Part shown: one piece after another, positions 19,179-28,713 of the stretch
Layout of the letters: every line of letters starts with the position of its first letter
Numbering within the stretch: position 1 is the stretch's first letter
Origin: Streptococcus sp. SPS1
Lineage (GTDB): Bacteria > Bacillota > Bacilli > Lactobacillales > Streptococcaceae
Direction of reading: 5' to 3'
Length of the DNA: 64,000 nt
Assembly: GCF_030439915.1 (NCBI RefSeq)
Contig: NZ_JAQFJG010000008.1
Span: forward strand, 1 to 64,000
Translations under genes and position numbers: made by a program
Notes under the pieces: model-generated
The model's input: the letters and a program-made list of their open reading frames with translations, nothing else
The model's database searches: none
Told to the model about the DNA's origin: nothing

Positions 19179-20519
19179 ATGAACATTGCTTGGATATTGT
19201 TGTATTCACTTGTTATTAATGGACTAGAAATTGTCATTTTCTTTAAGGTAGATGGAATTGGTCTCACTTTTGAGAGGATTTTCAAAGCTTTTCTTCTGAA
19301 ATTTCTTCTAGGGATCATTTTTACGACTTTTCAATTTTTGGCTGTAAGTAAATATTTGTCCTATTTTATAGAACCTTTGTTCGGTATAGGTCTATCTTTC
19401 TTATTGTTAAGAGGGCTTCCTAAAAAAATCCTTATTTTTTATGGTCTCTTCCCAATGATATTAGTAGAGCTCTTTTACAGAGGTGTTTCCTATTTTGTGC
19501 TTCCATTTTTGGGGCAAGGAATTGTAGATGGGGATGGCAATCCTATCTTTTTATTGATTATGATATTCGTTTGCTTCATAGTTTTAGTCTTTTTGAAATG
19601 GTTAGACTATGATTTCACTAGATTGAGAAGGGAGATTCTAGATAAAGATTTTCAAAAGTCTCTTACTAAGATTAACTGGGTAATGGGGTCTTATTATCTA
19701 GTGATGCAAAGTCTATCTTACCTTGAATATGAACAAGGTATTCAATCAAAGACTGTTCGCCATCTCATCCTAGTGTTTTACCTCCTCTTTTTTATGGGGG
19801 TTATCAAGAAATTAGATACCTATTTGAAGGAAAAACTTCAGGGAAAACTAAACCGAGAGCAGGCCTTGCGCTACAGAGATATGGAACGCTATAGTCGGCA
19901 TATAGAGGAACTTTACAAGGAAGTACGGAGTTTTCGCCATGACTACACCAACCTTTTGACCAGTTTACGTCTGGGTATTGAAGAGGAGGATATGGAGCAG
20001 ATAAAAGAGGTCTACGACTCCGTCTTAAAGGATTCCAGTCAGAAATTGCAGGACAATAAATATGACCTGGGCCGATTGGTGAATATTCGGGACCGTGCCC
20101 TCAAAAGTCTTCTAGCAGGGAAATTTCTAAAAGCCAGAGATAAGAACATTGTCTTTAATGTCGAAGTTCCTGAGGAGATTCAGGTCGAGGGGATGAGCCT
20201 ACTTGATTTTCTAACCATTGTGTCTATCCTTTGTGACAATGCTATTGAAGCTAGTGTAGAGGCCAGTCAACCTCATGTTTCAATTGCCTTTTTAAAAAAT
20301 GGAGAACAGGAGACCTTTATCATTGAAAACTCCATCAAAGAAGAGAACATCGATATTTCGGAGATTTTTTCTTTTGGAGCAAGTTCTAAAGGGGAGCAGA
20401 GAGGAGTTGGTCTCTATACCGTTATGAAAATTGTGGAAAGTCATCCCAATACCAATCTAAATACTACCTGCCAAAATCAAGTCTTTCGTCAGGTGTTTAC
20501 TATAATACATACAGAATGA
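19179..20519 (+). CDS. blpH: Pheromone receptor histidine kinase BlpH
   Basis: 446 residues of the HPK10 peptide-pheromone kinase group. The N-terminal half has about six membrane segments. A cytoplasmic kinase core follows with His254 in VRSFRHDYTNLL, N-box LCDNAIEAS and G-box GVGLYTVMKI. It senses BlpC and phosphorylates BlpR. The membrane half is less conserved between alleles and sets pheromone specificity, so it should be matched to the BlpC type encoded here. Confidence 0.96.
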   Translation: MNIAWILLYSLVINGLEIVIFFKVDGIGLTFERIFKAFLLKFLLGIIFTTFQFLAVSKYLSYFIEPLFGIGLSFLLLRGLPKKILIFYGLFPMILVELFYRGVSYFVLPFLGQGIVDGDGNPIFLLIMIFVCFIVLVFLKWLDYDFTRLRREILDKDFQKSLTKINWVMGSYYLVMQSLSYLEYEQGIQSKTVRHLILVFYLLFFMGVIKKLDTYLKEKLQGKLNREQALRYRDMERYSRHIEELYKEVRSFRHDYTNLLTSLRLGIEEEDMEQIKEVYDSVLKDSSQKLQDNKYDLGRLVNIRDRALKSLLAGKFLKARDKNIVFNVEVPEEIQVEGMSLLDFLTIVSILCDNAIEASVEASQPHVSIAFLKNGEQETFIIENSIKEENIDISEIFSFGASSKGEQRGVGLYTVMKIVESHPNTNLNTTCQNQVFRQVFTIIHTE

Positions 20520-20523
20520 TAAA

Positions 20524-20563
20524 AAATAAGACCGAGAGTTCTTGTTACTCGGTCTTATTTTTA
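20524..20563. terminator. Bidirectional terminator between blpH and blpC
   Basis: AATAAGACCGAG (20525-20536) pairs with CTCGGTCTTATT (20548-20559), with flanking A and T runs. It ends the convergent blpSRH and blpABC transcripts. Confidence 0.92.
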
Positions 20564-20716
20564 TAGCTGAACAGGTAGTTCAAGTGCTTTTGTGATTTTA
20601 AATTTACTTAAAATTGTTTCATGTAAGAGCTCTTCCCACCATCCTCCACCTGTAATTTGGTTGAGTTCGGTAGTTGTTAGTTCTTGAAATGAAGTTAGGT
20701 TTTGTTTCTTATCCAT
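20561..20716 (-). CDS. blpC: BlpC peptide pheromone precursor
   Basis: 51 residues, too short for most ORF callers. A 24-residue leader (MDKKQNLTSFQELTTTELNQ then ITGG) is followed by a 27-residue mature pheromone beginning GWWEELLHETILSKF and ending ALELPVQL. This is the R6-like pherotype as I remember it, with Val where I recall Ile three residues from the end. BlpA cuts after GG and exports it. The stop lies within the terminator. It follows blpB by 56 bases. Confidence 0.93.
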   Translation of the reverse strand: MDKKQNLTSFQELTTTELNQITGGGWWEELLHETILSKFKITKALELPVQL

Positions 20717-20772
20717 GTTATGATTCTCCTTTTTGATAAGATAATAAATAGTTATAGAGTGTTATCTGAAAA

Positions 20773-22134
20773 TTAATCAGAATGGGTTAAAATTTTATCT
20801 TTGAAATAATCAAAATATGTTTTCTTTGCAGTTACACTAGTGACGCGACCTTGTAAGCCGTATTGGATGAGTTTACTATCCTCATTAGATAGTTTTGCAA
20901 GAGCGGTTAATTTAAAGAGATTTCCTTGCTCTGTTCTGGTAGGAGTTTGATCAATTGTCTGAAGTTGGCCGATGATGGTAATGCCGTGATTTCCAATTTT
21001 CTCCAGTTTTAATCTTACAGTTTGTCCTTTATCTAGTAGAGGTAGATAGTCAGAAGATACGTAGTAAGTGATTAGTACTTCTCTTGTATCTGTGATGACA
21101 GGGAATATTTGAGCAATTTCTGTACCAGTTGGAATTCTATTTTTACCTTCAAATTCACTGTTTAAGTGAATGATACCTTTACTTGGGGCGGTTAAGGTAT
21201 TGTTTTCTAAGCGCTGCGTTGCTTGATCTAGTTGTACTTTTAATTCTGTTAATTGATTCTCCACGGTTAGTTGTTGCTGTGAGGCTGTTTGTAAAAATTG
21301 AGTACGGAGTACTTCAATTTTGGTTGCTAAACTATTGTCATAAGTTGCTACACTTCCGATACCAGCTTGTTGAATTTTGAGGCTTGCGATAGATGATTCA
21401 AGACCTGCAATACTTTGATTAATTTGAGATAAAAATGGCTCCTCTGCAGTTCCTTGTGTTTGTTCTTGTGAAGCTACAAGATAACGATTCAAAATTGACT
21501 GGTGTGGATTGCTAGTTGGTAAGCGTGCTCTGTTATTTATGATAGCATCTCTCAGCTCTTGATATTCTCCAATTTGTTGTTGAACTTTTGTAATTTCTTG
21601 TTCGATGGCTGATGAACTGCTATTGGTAAGATTAGCTTGATTTGAAACTTCAGTGTTAGTCTTTGAGATACCCAGTTCAATATCATGGGATTGTTTAGTA
21701 AAATTCATAAAGGTATTATGGTAGCCAAACTCATCCTCGCCAGAAAAAAGATCAGTCGCTTTTTCTAAGCTTTGTTTCAAAATTCCAAGTCCTTCTTTTT
21801 GCTTCTCAAGTCTTTGTAATTGAGTTTCTAAGGCAGTTTTCTGACTTTCTTCCATTGTTTCAGAGTATTTGATGAGTAAGTCCCCTTTTTCAACTACTTG
21901 ATTTGCCACTAAATGATTAGCTAGGATAGGATTATCACTTGTTGACTGAATGGATGCAATGACACTTGTAGGGGTGATTTCTCCTTGGGAAGTGACAGTA
22001 ATTTCTTTTGTGGCAACAAGGGAGAAAATCAAGATGAAAGTAAACAGTAATGAAAGAGGTATAATTAACACTGTCGCATAGTTATGGTAACGTCTCTGAT
22101 AAAACTCGACGCTTCTAAAAAGATTAGGATTCAT
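20773..22134 (-). CDS. blpB: BlpB, bacteriocin/pheromone export accessory protein
   Basis: 453 residues of the HlyD/ComB membrane-fusion type: a short cytoplasmic N terminus, one membrane helix (VLIIPLSLLFTFILIFSLVA near 22-41), a lipoyl-like segment, a long Gln-rich coiled coil (about 75-310) and a C-terminal beta domain. It works with BlpA. It is 10 bases downstream of blpA and appears full length. Confidence 0.95.
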   Translation of the reverse strand: MNPNLFRSVEFYQRRYHNYATVLIIPLSLLFTFILIFSLVATKEITVTSQGEITPTSVIASIQSTSDNPILANHLVANQVVEKGDLLIKYSETMEESQKTALETQLQRLEKQKEGLGILKQSLEKATDLFSGEDEFGYHNTFMNFTKQSHDIELGISKTNTEVSNQANLTNSSSSAIEQEITKVQQQIGEYQELRDAIINNRARLPTSNPHQSILNRYLVASQEQTQGTAEEPFLSQINQSIAGLESSIASLKIQQAGIGSVATYDNSLATKIEVLRTQFLQTASQQQLTVENQLTELKVQLDQATQRLENNTLTAPSKGIIHLNSEFEGKNRIPTGTEIAQIFPVITDTREVLITYYVSSDYLPLLDKGQTVRLKLEKIGNHGITIIGQLQTIDQTPTRTEQGNLFKLTALAKLSNEDSKLIQYGLQGRVTSVTAKKTYFDYFKDKILTHSD

Positions 22135-22144
22135 GATATTCTCC

Positions 22145-24298
22145 TTATTTATTGAATAGATGATGGTAGAAACCTTGCGCCTGCATTAACTCTTGGTGAC
22201 TACCAACTTCAATGATTTTCCCCTGGTCAAGAACAATGACACGGTTAGTCCGTTCAGCTATACTGAGACGATGGGCTACAAAGAGAATGGTTTTATCAGT
22301 GAGGGACATAAGATTATCTATAACTTTTTTCTCAGTCAAGACATCAAGACCGCTAGTAGCTTCATCTAGTATTAGAACAGGAGCTTTAGTTAGGAGAGCA
22401 CGAGCGAGAGCGATTCGTTGCTTTTGTCCTCCTGATAGACCAGCTCCATCAGAGAGCTGAGTTTGATAGCCCATAGGCATTCTTTCAATGTCTTGACGGA
22501 TTTCAGCTAATTCGCAAGCTTTTAGAATATCTTCTTGGCTAATCATATGATTACCGCCCAAGGTTAAATTTTCCAAGATAGAGCCATTAAGGATATAGGC
22601 TTGTTGGGGTAGGTAATTAATATGACGGCGTAAGACTTTTTTATCAATGTTTTTAATATCCTGATGATTGATGGAAATATGTCCTTTGTAGGGTTCAAAG
22701 AAATTGACAATCATTTTGGCTAAAGTTGTTTTACCAGAACCACTAACTCCAACTAGGCTAACCTTATCTCCTTGTTTAATCGTGAGATTAATATCTGTTA
22801 AGGTATCTCGTCCAAAACCATACTTATAAGAAAGGTCATCAAATTCAATATCGCCCATCAAAAAATGTGAATGAACAGGGTTTTCTGGGGCTTGGAACTC
22901 AGACTCGACTAGATAGACTTCGTTCAAACGGTTATTAGCAACCTTCGCAGATTGGAGTTTGGTTTGGAGGTTGATAATATTTTCCATAGGAGTTGTAAAA
23001 TAAGAAAGAAGTGTGTTAAAGGTAATCAGCTGACCGATAGAAATTTTACTCGACATGACTAATTGAGCGCCAAACCATAGGATGAGGATATTCAGAACTA
23101 ATTTTGTTCCCTGCTTTAAACTCGTTTGTAAAATAGAATATTTACTGAGCTTAAAGGATTTTTCCAAATACTCTACAAATTCGCTGTCTATATTTTGATA
23201 GCGATTTTCTTCACTCGTGAGCGACTTTATAGTTTCAATCCCGTTGATATCTTCGATAATGGCAGAGCTAACCATAGAATTACTTTGCATGACATCATGG
23301 TTCATTTTTTCGAAAGGCTTCATAAAAGAAAAGATGATGAACATGTATATAGGAACGGAAATAAGAGAAAGAAGGAAGAGATTAGGGTTTTGTGCCAGTA
23401 AGACTCCCCCTACAAGAATCAGAATAGAAACATCCAGAAAAAGAGAAAGAATGGTAGAAGCTAAGGCATCTATAATAGAGTTAGCGTCTGTGAACCGTGA
23501 AATGATTTCTCCTGTACGACGTGTCGCAAAGAAAGACATAGGAAGTTCAAAAATATGGCGAATATAGGACAAAATTACATCAATACTTAATCTTTGACTC
23601 AGAACAGTTAGGAGATAATCTCTGGAGAAGCTCATGACTTGTTGGAGGATATAGGTGATAACCAGACCAACTGAGATGATTCCTAAAGTTGATTTCATCT
23701 GATTTGGAATGTATTCATCCAAGATTCCTTGGAGATAATAAGAACCACCTATATTGATAATCGTGACCAATAAGCTTGAGAGAACAATGTAAGCAATGAG
23801 AGATTTTTGCTTGAAAATCAGAGGAAGGAAGCTTAGTAGATCATTCTTTTTATCTTTATGGGGTTGATAGCTGGGTTTGGGAGCTAGAAAAATAGCTACT
23901 CCAGTCCATTCAGAGAAAAAGCGTTCTTTTGACATTTTAGTGATTTTTACAGAAGGGTCAGGATCACCAATAATCAGATGGTCTTTCTTTGTTTGATAGA
24001 CAACATAGTAATGTTGGAGTTTTCCTTCTTTGTTAACGTGAACGATAAATGGATAGGGGACATCACTCATGTCAAAGAGCGTTTTATCTGCTTGAACAGG
24101 TCTTGTTTCAAAGCCCATTTCATCAGCGGCTTTTACAATGCCAAGAGCAGTCGTTCCTTCTTTATTGGTCTTTGCAAGTTCTCTCAAGTGAGCTAGAGAA
24201 AAATCTGAACCATAGAATTTAGCAATCGAGGCTAAGGCAGCAACACCGCAGTCTCTAGCATCTATTTGAGGAACAAATGTACGTTTATAAGAAGTCAT
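22145..24298 (-). CDS. blpA: BlpA, peptidase C39-ABC exporter, intact
   Basis: 717 residues. An N-terminal C39 peptidase has catalytic Cys17 in QIDARDCGVAAL and the His region near LQHYYVVY. A six-helix ABC membrane domain (about 160-440) follows, then the ATPase with GVSGSGKTTLAK, LSGGQKQRIALARAL and LILDEATSGLD. It cleaves double-glycine leaders and exports BlpC and bacteriocins. The ATG at 24298 has AAAGGA 7 bases upstream; an in-frame TTG at 24304 is rejected. Many pneumococci carry a frameshifted blpA; this one is open throughout. Confidence 0.96.
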   Translation of the reverse strand: MTSYKRTFVPQIDARDCGVAALASIAKFYGSDFSLAHLRELAKTNKEGTTALGIVKAADEMGFETRPVQADKTLFDMSDVPYPFIVHVNKEGKLQHYYVVYQTKKDHLIIGDPDPSVKITKMSKERFFSEWTGVAIFLAPKPSYQPHKDKKNDLLSFLPLIFKQKSLIAYIVLSSLLVTIINIGGSYYLQGILDEYIPNQMKSTLGIISVGLVITYILQQVMSFSRDYLLTVLSQRLSIDVILSYIRHIFELPMSFFATRRTGEIISRFTDANSIIDALASTILSLFLDVSILILVGGVLLAQNPNLFLLSLISVPIYMFIIFSFMKPFEKMNHDVMQSNSMVSSAIIEDINGIETIKSLTSEENRYQNIDSEFVEYLEKSFKLSKYSILQTSLKQGTKLVLNILILWFGAQLVMSSKISIGQLITFNTLLSYFTTPMENIINLQTKLQSAKVANNRLNEVYLVESEFQAPENPVHSHFLMGDIEFDDLSYKYGFGRDTLTDINLTIKQGDKVSLVGVSGSGKTTLAKMIVNFFEPYKGHISINHQDIKNIDKKVLRRHINYLPQQAYILNGSILENLTLGGNHMISQEDILKACELAEIRQDIERMPMGYQTQLSDGAGLSGGQKQRIALARALLTKAPVLILDEATSGLDVLTEKKVIDNLMSLTDKTILFVAHRLSIAERTNRVIVLDQGKIIEVGSHQELMQAQGFYHHLFNK

Positions 24299-24329
24299 TG
24301 GCAATTCCTTTCATATAGTGGATAGGTCT

Positions 24330-24396
24330 ATTATGACATAAAAACAATTTCATGCTTTATAAAATCTTGAATCGTCATTGAAACTTCCTGAATGGT
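24330..24396 (-). promoter_or_regulatory. BlpR-type promoter 2 (to blpABC)
   Basis: On the minus strand: repeats ACCATTCAGG (24396-24387) and ACGATTCAAG (24375-24366), 21 bases apart. The -10 box CATAAT lies at 24335-24330, 40 bases after the start of repeat 2. It gives positive feedback on pheromone export. Confidence 0.9.
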
Positions 24397-24456
24397 CAAA
24401 AAATGTTTAGAGCACATCTTTCTTTAAAAAATAGAGATGATTTTGAAATAAAAAAG

Positions 24457-24523
24457 CTAATTTAAGACGTTTCGATGACAATTCAAGATTTGGATGAAAA
24501 ACTTTAAAAAACGATGATATACT
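24457..24523 (+). promoter_or_regulatory. BlpR-type promoter 3 (to the blpI-blpJ cluster)
   Basis: Repeats CTAATTTAAG (24457-24466) and ACAATTCAAG (24478-24487), 21 bases apart, and -10 box TATACT (24518-24523), 40 bases after the start of repeat 2. It starts the first bacteriocin module. Confidence 0.9.
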
Positions 24524-24579
24524 AAACTTGTCAAAGTTGCAACAGGACAAAAATTAAAAATAAAAAAGGAGTATTTGTC

Positions 24580-24774
24580 ATGGATACAAAAATGATGTCA
24601 CAATTTTCTGTTATGGATAATGAAGAACTCGAAATAGTTAGTGGAGGAGGCAATTTAGGGTCTGCAATCGGTGGTTGTATTGGAGCAGTACTATTAGCTG
24701 CTGCGACTGGTCCGATAACTGGGGGAGCAGCAACACTTATTTGTGTAGGTTCAGGAATTATGTCCTCTTTGTAA
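24580..24774 (+). CDS. blpI: Blp bacteriocin peptide, BlpI-like
   Basis: 64 residues. A leader ending IVSGG (MDTKMMSQFSVMDNEELE...) is followed by a glycine-rich hydrophobic mature peptide (GGNLGSAIGGCIGAVLLAAA) with GxxxG motifs and two cysteines. This is a typical class IIb pore-forming bacteriocin subunit. AAAAAGGAG precedes the ATG. First gene after the BlpR promoter. The blpI name is by position and style and is moderately sure. Confidence 0.82.
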   Translation: MDTKMMSQFSVMDNEELEIVSGGGNLGSAIGGCIGAVLLAAATGPITGGAATLICVGSGIMSSL

Positions 24775-24778
24775 GATT

Positions 24779-24940
24779 ATGATTCTTAAATATAGTATTA
24801 TTATCGCTATTAATTTACTGTCTTATTTACTTACTTACAAAATATCAAAGTTATCTAAGAATGATGAGAATAAGATAGTTAGCAAAATTTTAATTATATT
24901 ATCAATAGTTTATGTAATCGTTGATGCTTTACTTAGTTGA
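24779..24940 (+). CDS. Small two-helix membrane protein, putative immunity
   Basis: 53 residues, starting 4 bases after the blpI stop, too short for the usual ORF filter. Two membrane segments (YSIIIAINLLSYLLTY and ILIILSIVYVIVDALL) flank a charged loop (KISKLSKNDENKIVSK). No strong ribosome site, so translation may be coupled to the peptide upstream. Its position next to a bacteriocin gene suggests immunity. Confidence 0.6.
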   Translation: MILKYSIIIAINLLSYLLTYKISKLSKNDENKIVSKILIILSIVYVIVDALLS

Positions 24941-25239
24941 TGGATTGGTAGGAATAAAAAACTTAACTATAAACTATTATTTACTAATATTTTTTGCTTT
25001 CTGCAAGTTAATAAATAGTATAGTAAAACTTTTTATTGCAAGGAGAATAACGAAATTAAGATATTTTAGATACTCAAGATTATTGAAATCTTAGACTAAA
25101 AAATAGGTACTGCTACCTTTAAGAAGATAGTAGACGTATATACTTTTTTAAGAAAATCAAAAAGATACTATAAAAAATCTATTTGTTTATTGAATTTAAG
25201 ACTTTGTAACAAATTGAAAATAAAAAGGAGGTATTCATC
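24941..25239 (+). other. AT-rich intergenic stretch before blpJ
   Basis: 299 bases with no convincing ORF and no BlpR repeat pair, so blpJ is probably read from promoter 3. It contains a hairpin-like AGGTACTGCTACCT region near 25106 and ends in AAAAAGGAGG before blpJ. Nothing else identified. Confidence 0.4.
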
Positions 25240-25509
25240 ATGAATACAAAAATGTTGTCACAGTTAGAGGTTATGGATACTGAAATGCTTGCGAAAGTTG
25301 AAGGGGGGTATAGCTCCACTGATTGTCAAAATGCACTGATTGGAGGAGTCATTACGGGAGCTATAACTGGTGGAACTGGAGCAGGTTTGGCCACTTTAGG
25401 AGTAGCTGGACTTGCTGGTGCATTTGTTGGAGCACACATTGGTGCAATTGGGGGTGGATTAACATGCTTAGGAGGTATGGTTGGTGATAAATTGGGACTA
25501 AGTTGGTAA
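25240..25509 (+). CDS. blpJ: Blp bacteriocin peptide, BlpJ-like
   Basis: 89 residues. Leader MNTKMLSQLEVMDTEMLAKV ends EGG. The mature peptide is about 66 residues, with several GxxxG-type repeats and two cysteines (DCQNALIGG ... LTCLGG), and very rich in Gly/Ala. Probable two-peptide bacteriocin subunit exported by BlpA. Confidence 0.85.
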   Translation: MNTKMLSQLEVMDTEMLAKVEGGYSSTDCQNALIGGVITGAITGGTGAGLATLGVAGLAGAFVGAHIGAIGGGLTCLGGMVGDKLGLSW

Positions 25510-25577
25510 GACTTATAGTAAAATTATGAGGATTCTATTCTGATTTATTTTAGTTTTTTTAAAAAGGAGTATTTGTC

Positions 25578-25757
25578 ATGGATACAAAAATGATATCACA
25601 ATTTTCTGTTATGGATACTGAAATGCTTGCTTGCGTTGAAGGTGGAGATAATTCATACGGATTCTGGTATAGAGTAGGTAGTTTAGTAAGAGATGGATTT
25701 GATTTGTATGTTGAAAATCAAAGAAGATTGCATGCGATGTGCCCACTGTGTATCTAA
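25578..25757 (+). CDS. Double-glycine peptide with non-glycine-rich mature part
   Basis: 59 residues. The leader MDTKMISQFSVMDTEMLACV ends EGG and is nearly identical to the other blp leaders. The mature part (36 residues, DNSYGFWYRVGSLVRDGF ... CPLCI) is aromatic and charged, with a C-terminal CPLC motif, unlike glycine-zipper bacteriocins. AAAAAGGAG precedes the ATG. Not recognised; it may be a bacteriocin, a signal or a modified peptide. Confidence 0.75.
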   Translation: MDTKMISQFSVMDTEMLACVEGGDNSYGFWYRVGSLVRDGFDLYVENQRRLHAMCPLCI

Positions 25758-25769
25758 GGAGATAATATC

Positions 25770-25937
25770 ATGAAAAATAAATATTTTGAAACTTTAAGTG
25801 CAGAAAAACTAATACAAGTTCAAGGAGGTGGAATGCCTTGGTGGACTTCCTTAATTCCTAATTACGACCAACTTCTTGGATCAATTTGTGGTTTCATAGA
25901 TGGAATTAGCAAATCTACAAACAGGGGACAATGCTAA
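25770..25937 (+). CDS. Small double-glycine peptide, divergent leader
   Basis: 55 residues, 12 bases after the previous peptide. The leader is shorter and different (MKNKYFETLSAEKLIQVQGG) but keeps GG. The mature part has about 34-35 residues and starts GMPWWTSLIPNYDQ, with two cysteines 19 residues apart near its end. AAGGAGA precedes the ATG. The pairing with the upstream peptide suggests a two-component bacteriocin. Not recognised. Confidence 0.72.
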   Translation: MKNKYFETLSAEKLIQVQGGGMPWWTSLIPNYDQLLGSICGFIDGISKSTNRGQC

Positions 25938-25970
25938 AAAATCATCTAGACATTAAAGAAAGGATAAACT

Positions 25971-26639
25971 ATGAAGAACATAAGTTTTATCTTTATAAAA
26001 GTGCTTACTTGCTTTTTACTTACTTTTGCTATTCAAGTTGTACCATTAACTGTTGTGAGACGATTTTATGACGGAGTGATAGGAGAAGTATTCGGTGTAG
26101 GTGTCTACTTTTTATCTTTCTTTATATGTTTAACAATTATTGTATATCTTGTTAAGAGATGGGGGGATGAGACTACTTTAGATCGCTTACCAATCAAGTG
26201 GGTAGAATTGAGATGGATTATTTTTGCTTATCTGGCTAATCTAATTTTAGTAGTTAGTTTTATATTTTTTACTACCGTCCTTGGAAAAGCCCATGATAAT
26301 ACAAGTTCTTTGAGCTTTTTTCAACATTTGGAAACTAGTGGTTTCTTTTATACAGTTCTATTTTGGTTGTCAACTGCTTTTACTCAACCTCTTTTGGAGG
26401 AGATGCTCTTTAGAGGAATCATTTTAGGAACTTTAGAAAAATATTCTCCTATTTTTGCTGTCTTTCTTTCAGCTGTTCTTTTTGGATTTGCTCATGATGG
26501 AGAGATTATTTCTCAGCATCTTGTGACAGGACTTGTATTGGGTTGTCTTTATATAAAGCAAAGAAATCTATATTCCTGTGTAGTTGTACATGGCTTAATG
26601 AATGCTACTATTACGTGTCTCTTTTTCTTATCTATTTAA
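25971..26639 (+). CDS. CPBP/Abi-family intramembrane protease, putative bacteriocin immunity
   Basis: 222 residues with about six membrane segments. The glutamic protease motif EExxxR is in PLLEEMLFRG (near 142-151), a second motif is GFAHDGE, and a third is a histidine in VHGLMNA. Proteins of this family near bacteriocin genes often confer immunity. It follows the two unusual peptides directly and probably belongs to them. Confidence 0.85.
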   Translation: MKNISFIFIKVLTCFLLTFAIQVVPLTVVRRFYDGVIGEVFGVGVYFLSFFICLTIIVYLVKRWGDETTLDRLPIKWVELRWIIFAYLANLILVVSFIFFTTVLGKAHDNTSSLSFFQHLETSGFFYTVLFWLSTAFTQPLLEEMLFRGIILGTLEKYSPIFAVFLSAVLFGFAHDGEIISQHLVTGLVLGCLYIKQRNLYSCVVVHGLMNATITCLFFLSI

Positions 26640-26719
26640 TCTTTAAATAACGTCACATAGCTACGTAACAGAGGTTATATACAGTGCTTTGAACTGTTAG
26701 ATAGAAAAGGAACAAAGAA

Positions 26720-27105
26720 ATGAAAACTTTTCTTGATAAATACGGAACATCTTCCTTGCGAGAGTGCTACTAGGGTAGTTGCCCTTGCTTGTCTCTACTT
26801 ATTTGTTTCTATTTCGTCAGTTTTTAAATTTTTCCTTAGTTTTCCAATTTCTTTGAGTGATTATCAACTTGGTTTTTATCTTAGTTACTGTTAGGATAAG
26901 AGAGTTTGAAGATGATGATTTGGTTAGTCCTAGAACCAATCAACTTATATTCATCGGCTTGACAGGATTGATGTCTATTATTTGTTTGTATAGAAGTATC
27001 ACAGCAGGAAAATTATACCAACAATTAATCGCTTATATTGGTGATATTCTCTGCTTGCTTATCATGCTTCTGCTTATGTGGGGCTTGAAGTATTATAAAA
27101 AGTAG
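26720..27105 (+). pseudogene. Decayed copy of the 30520-30924 membrane gene
   Basis: It aligns base for base over most of its length with 30520-30924. It starts with the same ATGAAAACTTTTCTTG, but the reading frame is broken early (GAGAGTGCTACTAGGG gives a stop), and a segment corresponding to TACCTCACTAGGGAAATGA is deleted. The last 82 codons remain open (REFEDDDLVSPRTNQLIF ... YYKK). The region 26640-26719 keeps only the ribosome-site end of the preceding gene. Confidence 0.88.
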
Positions 27106-27118
27106 AGCTTAATGAAGT

Positions 27119-27158
27119 ATAAAGGGATAAGTGTTTTCGAAATACTTACCCTTTTATA
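27119..27158 (+). terminator. Terminator closing blp module 1
   Basis: AAAGGGATAAGT (27121-27132) pairs imperfectly with ACTTACCCTTTT (27144-27155), and a further T-run follows. It is immediately upstream of the next BlpR promoter. Confidence 0.78.
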
Positions 27159-27170
27159 ATGATTTTTTTT

Positions 27171-27237
27171 GCAATTCAAGATGTTTCGATGACCATTTAA
27201 GATTTATATGAATTTGTAATCTTAAATAAGGTAAGAT
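27171..27237 (+). promoter_or_regulatory. BlpR-type promoter 4 (to thioredoxin-like gene)
   Basis: Repeats GCAATTCAAG (27171-27180) and ACCATTTAAG (27192-27201), 21 bases apart, and -10 box TAAGAT (27232-27237), 40 bases after the start of repeat 2. Confidence 0.85.
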
Positions 27238-27254
27238 AAAGATAACAAATGTAA

Positions 27255-28280
<1,026 letters not shown>

Positions 28281-28445
28281 AGTGAAACAAAAAATTCATA
28301 AATAAAAATAGATGGTAAACAGGTGCAATGATATTATTTGTTTGTAATAACATATAGCTAACATTTGCCTATAGACAAGAGTGAGAAGATAGGTGTATTT
28401 ATTTTATATATAAAAGATTATAACTGTATATGAACTGAATGATAA

Positions 28446-28477
28446 AAGGTCAAGTATTTCCGAAATGCTTTCTTTTT
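28446..28477 (+). terminator. Terminator closing blp module 2
   Basis: AAGTATTT-CCG-AAATGCTT with an outer AAAAGG/CTTTCTTTTT side. It is placed just before the next BlpR promoter. Confidence 0.75.
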
Positions 28478-28488
28478 CGATTATTTTA

Positions 28489-28555
28489 ACGCCTCAAGAT
28501 GTTTTGATGACTATTTATGATTTGGATGGAAAATTTCAAAGAATAGTAGTATACT
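28489..28555 (+). promoter_or_regulatory. BlpR-type promoter 5
   Basis: Repeats ACGCCTCAAG (28489-28498) and ACTATTTATG (28510-28519), 21 bases apart, and -10 box TATACT (28550-28555), 40 bases after the start of repeat 2. Repeat 1 is the weakest of the set. Confidence 0.85.
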
Positions 28556-28713
28556 AACATTGTTAAGGTTGTAGTCGAAAGTGGAATATCAACTCTTATA
28601 GAGGAGAAAACTAACCACTTTTAGAGAATTAAATAGTAGTTGATGTATAGGTAAAAAAGTATGGTAAGTAGTTAGTATTAGCGGAAGTAGAAAACAGTAA
28701 AAGGAGAAAGAAA

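Noticed and set aside
24941..25239. Possible extra bacteriocin promoter before blpJ
   Set aside because: No pair of 10-bp repeats with the 21-base spacing seen at the seven other sites.
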